Source: Paractinoplanes maris (GTDB lineage: Bacteria; Actinomycetota; Actinomycetes; Mycobacteriales; Micromonosporaceae). From it: a stretch of DNA of 64,000 nt. Positions 61,630 through 64,000 of this stretch are shown here, piece after piece. Under the pieces are notes generated by a model. It was not told the origin of the DNA. It ran no database searches and worked only from the letters and a program-made list of their open reading frames with translations. Where the stretch lies: NCBI RefSeq assembly GCF_023544465.1, contig NZ_JALPVL010000001.1, forward strand, positions 806,001-870,000, given 5' to 3'. Made by a program: the position numbers and the translations under genes. Each line of letters starts with the position of its first letter. Position 1 is the stretch's first letter.

Positions 61630-63039
61630 TCATCGGCCGACGAGACCGGTGCGGTTGATCAGCTGATCGAGCATCGAGTCGATCGTGGTCAGCACCCGGG
61701 AGGCGGCCTCGTAACCCCGCTGGAAGGTCAGCAGGTTGGTCATCTCCTCGTCGAGGTTGACGCCCGACTCGGCCTCGCGCGAGGTGTCGACCTGGTCGCG
61801 GACCGCGTCCTGGATCTCGCTGCGCCGGCCCGAGGCCTGCGAAGCCACCCCGAGCTGGCCGATCATCTGCTGATAGGTGGCGTCCGGCCCGCTCTGCGAA
61901 GTCCCGAGCGCGGCCAGCTCGTCGGCCTTGTCGTTGTCGATGGCGGCGACCTCGGGCAGGACGGCCTTGGGGTTGCCGGCCGAGAAGGCGACCTTGCCCG
62001 GGTCGTCGATGGCCACCTTGAGGTCGCGAGCGGTCGTGCCCGAGAAGAACTCGGTGCCCGGGTCGCCGTTGACGTCGTACGCCGTGGTGGTCAGTTTGTT
62101 GACGCTGGTCGCCAGCGACTTGGCCACGTCGTCGAGCTGCTTGGCGATGCCCGGGATGATGGTGTTCATCGTGTCCAGCATCGAGCCCATCGTGCCGCCG
62201 GCGACAGCCGTCGTGTCGGTGCCCTGCCACTTGAGCGCGACCTGCGTGTTCGCGTCCCAGGAGTCGAGGTTGGGCGGGCCGGCGAGCACCAGCTTGCGGG
62301 TGGAGAAGTCACTGACCAGCGGCGACGCCCCGACATAGACATTGATCGAACCGTCGTCCTTGGCCAGGGCGGTCGCGCCGACCAGCTCGGACAGCTTCAT
62401 GACGGCGACGTCGCGCTGATCCTGGAGCTCGTTCGTCTCGAGACCGGCGGCCCGGGCGACCACGACCTGGTTGTTCATCTTGGCGATGTTGTCGGCCATC
62501 GTGTTGACCTGGTCGACGTACGCGCTCATCTCGTTCAGGTTCGCGCCGAACTGACTGGCCAGCGAGGCCCGGGTGTCGTTCAGCGTGATCGCCACGGTCC
62601 GGCTCTTCTCGAGCAGGGACGAGCGGGTCGACGGGTCCTGCCAGTTGTTGGCGACGTCGTTCCAGCCGTCCCACATGTCGTGCAGACGGGCCTGCAACGC
62701 GGTGTCGCTGGGCTCGGCCAGCACGCTCTCGATCTGCTCGTACGTCGCCTTCTGCGCGGCCAGGTACGAGGAGTTCGCGTGCTCGGTGCGGCCCCGCTCC
62801 TCCAGATAGGCGTTGCGGCCACGCTCGACGCCGGCCACGGTGACACCGTTGCCGACCTGCGTGGTCGTCGCGTACACACCGGGGTTCAGGCTGCCGGTCT
62901 GCGACGCCATCCGGACCCGCTGCTTGGTGTAACCCTCGGTGTTCGCGTTGGCGATGTTCTGGCCCGTGACGTCCAGGCCCCGGCGCTGCGCGTAGAGCGA
63001 GGTGAGCGCCGTGTTGATCCCACTGAAGCTGCTAGCCAT
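61630..63039 (-). CDS. flgK: Flagellar hook-associated protein 1 (FlgK)
   Basis: First hook-filament junction protein, 469 residues. Flagellar rod signature at the N-terminus (SGINTALTSLYAQRRGLDV, GQNIANANTEGYTKQRV), long helical region, and the C-terminal export and assembly helices (NLDEEMTNLLTFQRGYEA, VLTTIDSMLDQLI). Substrate of the flagellar type III export system, with FlgN as its chaperone. The ATG at 63039 is 1 base after the flgN stop with GAGGCG upstream. Confidence 0.95.
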   Translation of the reverse strand: MASSFSGINTALTSLYAQRRGLDVTGQNIANANTEGYTKQRVRMASQTGSLNPGVYATTTQVGNGVTVAGVERGRNAYLEERGRTEHANSSYLAAQKATYEQIESVLAEPSDTALQARLHDMWDGWNDVANNWQDPSTRSSLLEKSRTVAITLNDTRASLASQFGANLNEMSAYVDQVNTMADNIAKMNNQVVVARAAGLETNELQDQRDVAVMKLSELVGATALAKDDGSINVYVGASPLVSDFSTRKLVLAGPPNLDSWDANTQVALKWQGTDTTAVAGGTMGSMLDTMNTIIPGIAKQLDDVAKSLATSVNKLTTTAYDVNGDPGTEFFSGTTARDLKVAIDDPGKVAFSAGNPKAVLPEVAAIDNDKADELAALGTSQSGPDATYQQMIGQLGVASQASGRRSEIQDAVRDQVDTSREAESGVNLDEEMTNLLTFQRGYEAASRVLTTIDSMLDQLINRTGLVGR

Positions 63040-63040
63040 C

Positions 63041-63526
63041 TCAGATCGCCTCATCCACCAGGCTCGAGCGGCGGATGCCGCCGGAAACGGTCTGCCCCTG
63101 CGGACCGTAGGTTTCCACAGTTTCGGCGAACGCGAGCATGGTTTCGCGGGCTGCGCGTTGACCGGCCGTGAGCAGGTCACGGTTGACGTCGGCGAGTGCG
63201 CTGATCTCGGAGGTCAGCAGCAGGAACGCCTTGCGGTGCTGATGCAGGAGGTCGGACCAGGGCGCGGGGGCGGCATCGGCCAGCTCGCCGAGCGAGGCCT
63301 CCGGAGCCAGGCCCAGCTCGACCGCCACGTCCTGGGCATAGGCGGCGCGAATGACCTCGGTCTGCCGGATCTGCTCCAGCACCACCTCGACCTCCCGGGT
63401 GGCGTGGCTGAGCCAGCGCGAACGGTTGGCCGCGAGGAGCAACTGCTCCTCCTCGAGCTTGAACAGCAGCATCTCGAGCAGCTCACGTGAACGCCACAGG
63501 ACGCTGGCCAGGTCGGTGAGACTCAC
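63041..63526 (-). CDS. flgN: Flagellar export chaperone FlgN
   Basis: A 161-residue, almost wholly helical cytosolic chaperone for FlgK/FlgL: SLTDLASVLWRSRELLEMLL, FKLEEEQLLLAA, and long amphipathic helices to residue 145. The GTG at 63526 has GGAGG 6 nt upstream. First gene of the minus-strand flagellar operon, with a sigma-28-like promoter about 60 bases upstream. Confidence 0.88.
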   Translation of the reverse strand: MSLTDLASVLWRSRELLEMLLFKLEEEQLLLAANRSRWLSHATREVEVVLEQIRQTEVIRAAYAQDVAVELGLAPEASLGELADAAPAPWSDLLHQHRKAFLLLTSEISALADVNRDLLTAGQRAARETMLAFAETVETYGPQGQTVSGGIRRSSLVDEAI

Positions 63527-63588
63527 CCTGGTCCTCCGTCTCGCCTCTGATCGGGGCACGCCCTCACGACGAACCCGCTCATTCGGAC

Positions 63589-63616
63589 ACGTCGGCACGT
63601 CTGCGACGCCGCTGAG
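63589..63616 (-). promoter_or_regulatory. Sigma-28 (FliA/WhiG-like) promoter for flgN operon
   Basis: On the minus strand CTCA (63613-63616), 16 bases, GCCGACGT (63589-63596). Matches the actinobacterial motility-sigma pattern CTCA-N15-17-GCCGA. About 60 bases upstream of flgN. Confidence 0.65.
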
Positions 63617-63711
63617 GAATTTCCCCCGATCCGGTGCATTCCGGGTTCATGTGAGTTCGGCTCGGGTTTCTTGGCGTTCGCCGGAAATGGGCGAGGAAAT
63701 CTCGCAGACTG

Positions 63712-63740
63712 CTCATGAACCGTCGGCAACGCGCCGATCG
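63712..63740 (+). promoter_or_regulatory. Sigma-28 (FliA/WhiG-like) promoter for flagellin
   Basis: CTCA (63712-63715), 17 bases, GCCGATCG (63733-63740), 67 bases before the flagellin start. Same pattern as the divergent flgN promoter. Confidence 0.65.
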
Positions 63741-63807
63741 GGCTGGCGTCACGCCACGGCCCCATGGATGGGCCGGCTCCAGACCCCTCTCAAGGAGGAA
63801 GCAACCC

Positions 63808-64000
63808 ATGGGTCTTCGCATCAATCAGAACATCGCCGCGCAGAACGCCTACCGGAACCTGTCGGTCACCGACAGCCAGATGTCGAAGTCGCTGGAGAAG
63901 TTGTCCAGTGGTTTCCGCATCAACCGGGCTGCCGACGACGCGGCCGGTCTCTCCATCTCCGAGGGCCTGCGTTCGCAGATCGGCGGCCTCAAGGTGGCCG
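63808..64000 (+). CDS. fliC: Flagellin, N-terminal part (runs off the window)
   Basis: The first 64 codons of flagellin: MGLRINQNIAAQNAYRNL, then LEKLSSGFRINRAADDAAGL and ISEGLRSQIGGLKVA, the conserved D0/D1 helices. The rest lies beyond base 64000. ATG with AAGGAGG 9 nt upstream. Flagellin mRNA leaders are the usual CsrA target; the leader here (about 63745-63807) contains GGA in the ribosome site and two ATGGATGGG-like segments. Confidence 0.95.
   Translation, partial: MGLRINQNIAAQNAYRNLSVTDSQMSKSLEKLSSGFRINRAADDAAGLSISEGLRSQIGGLKVA

Overview
The window is about 72% GC, with GTG/TTG starts, strong GGAGG ribosome sites and many 4-base start/stop overlaps. Its gene content is that of a sporulating, motile actinobacterium: a bldN/rsbN developmental sigma pair, rex-hemACDB, mshA (mycothiol), senX3-regX3, the actinobacterial ribosomal protein bS22, and flagellar genes ending in a flagellin. 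Flagella together with bldN point to Micromonosporaceae, most likely Actinoplanes or a relative with zoospores. This is inference from gene content, not from a database match.

Region 1 (1-9.5 kb): tatB and htrA, an O-methyltransferase, leucyl aminopeptidase, DUF3117, a paaX-type regulator coupled to a paaG-like crotonase, a secreted trypsin, and a tag/SRPBCC/DivIVA-like cluster. Much of this parallels the Rv1209-Rv1224 region of Mycobacterium tuberculosis, but the sigE-rseA pair usually found between the methyltransferase and htrA is absent.

Region 2 (9.5-25.2 kb): a lone nuoA divergent from korAB (2-oxoacid:ferredoxin oxidoreductase), a DUF574 methyltransferase, a K+ channel, a secreted phospholipase A2, a cyclase-domain/STAND/TPR regulator, a roughly 1 kb non-coding gap with a degenerate ~25-bp tandem array, an FmdB zinc ribbon, a repeat-rich membrane-anchored lytic transglycosylase, a two-domain GNAT and a secreted nuclease.

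Region 3 (25.2-54 kb): hemB-hemD-hemC-hemA-rex with a Rex operator, HAD hydrolase/glutaredoxin/acyl-CoA ligase, bldN and rsbN (each preceded by a possible coupled small ORF, with a BldD-type site upstream of bldN), acyltransferase/epimerase/bS22/HTH, proline dehydrogenase, senX3-regX3 and phoU with a PHO box, phosphoglycerate mutase, two tandem MFS exporters, a Rho_N/histone-H1-like protein, YbjN, mshA, an SDR and a methyltransferase. The order parallels M. tuberculosis Rv0484c-Rv0512 with the Streptomyces-type bldN locus inserted.

Region 4 (54-64 kb): signalling and motility. It holds an orphan receiver, a small zinc ribbon, a membrane histidine kinase, a START-domain protein, a PHP-like protein, a chemoreceptor, and the operon flgN-flgK-flgL-fliW-csrA divergent from flagellin. 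Both flagellar units carry sigma-28/WhiG-like promoter matches, and flgL has a TTA codon, which in related bacteria links expression to the bldA tRNA.

No rRNA, tRNA, insertion sequence, prophage or CRISPR was seen. The window reads as core chromosome. Its least explained parts are the 18.7-19.2 kb repeat array, the small coupled ORFs at bldN/rsbN, the lone nuoA, and the non-coding 48.9-49.3 kb stretch.
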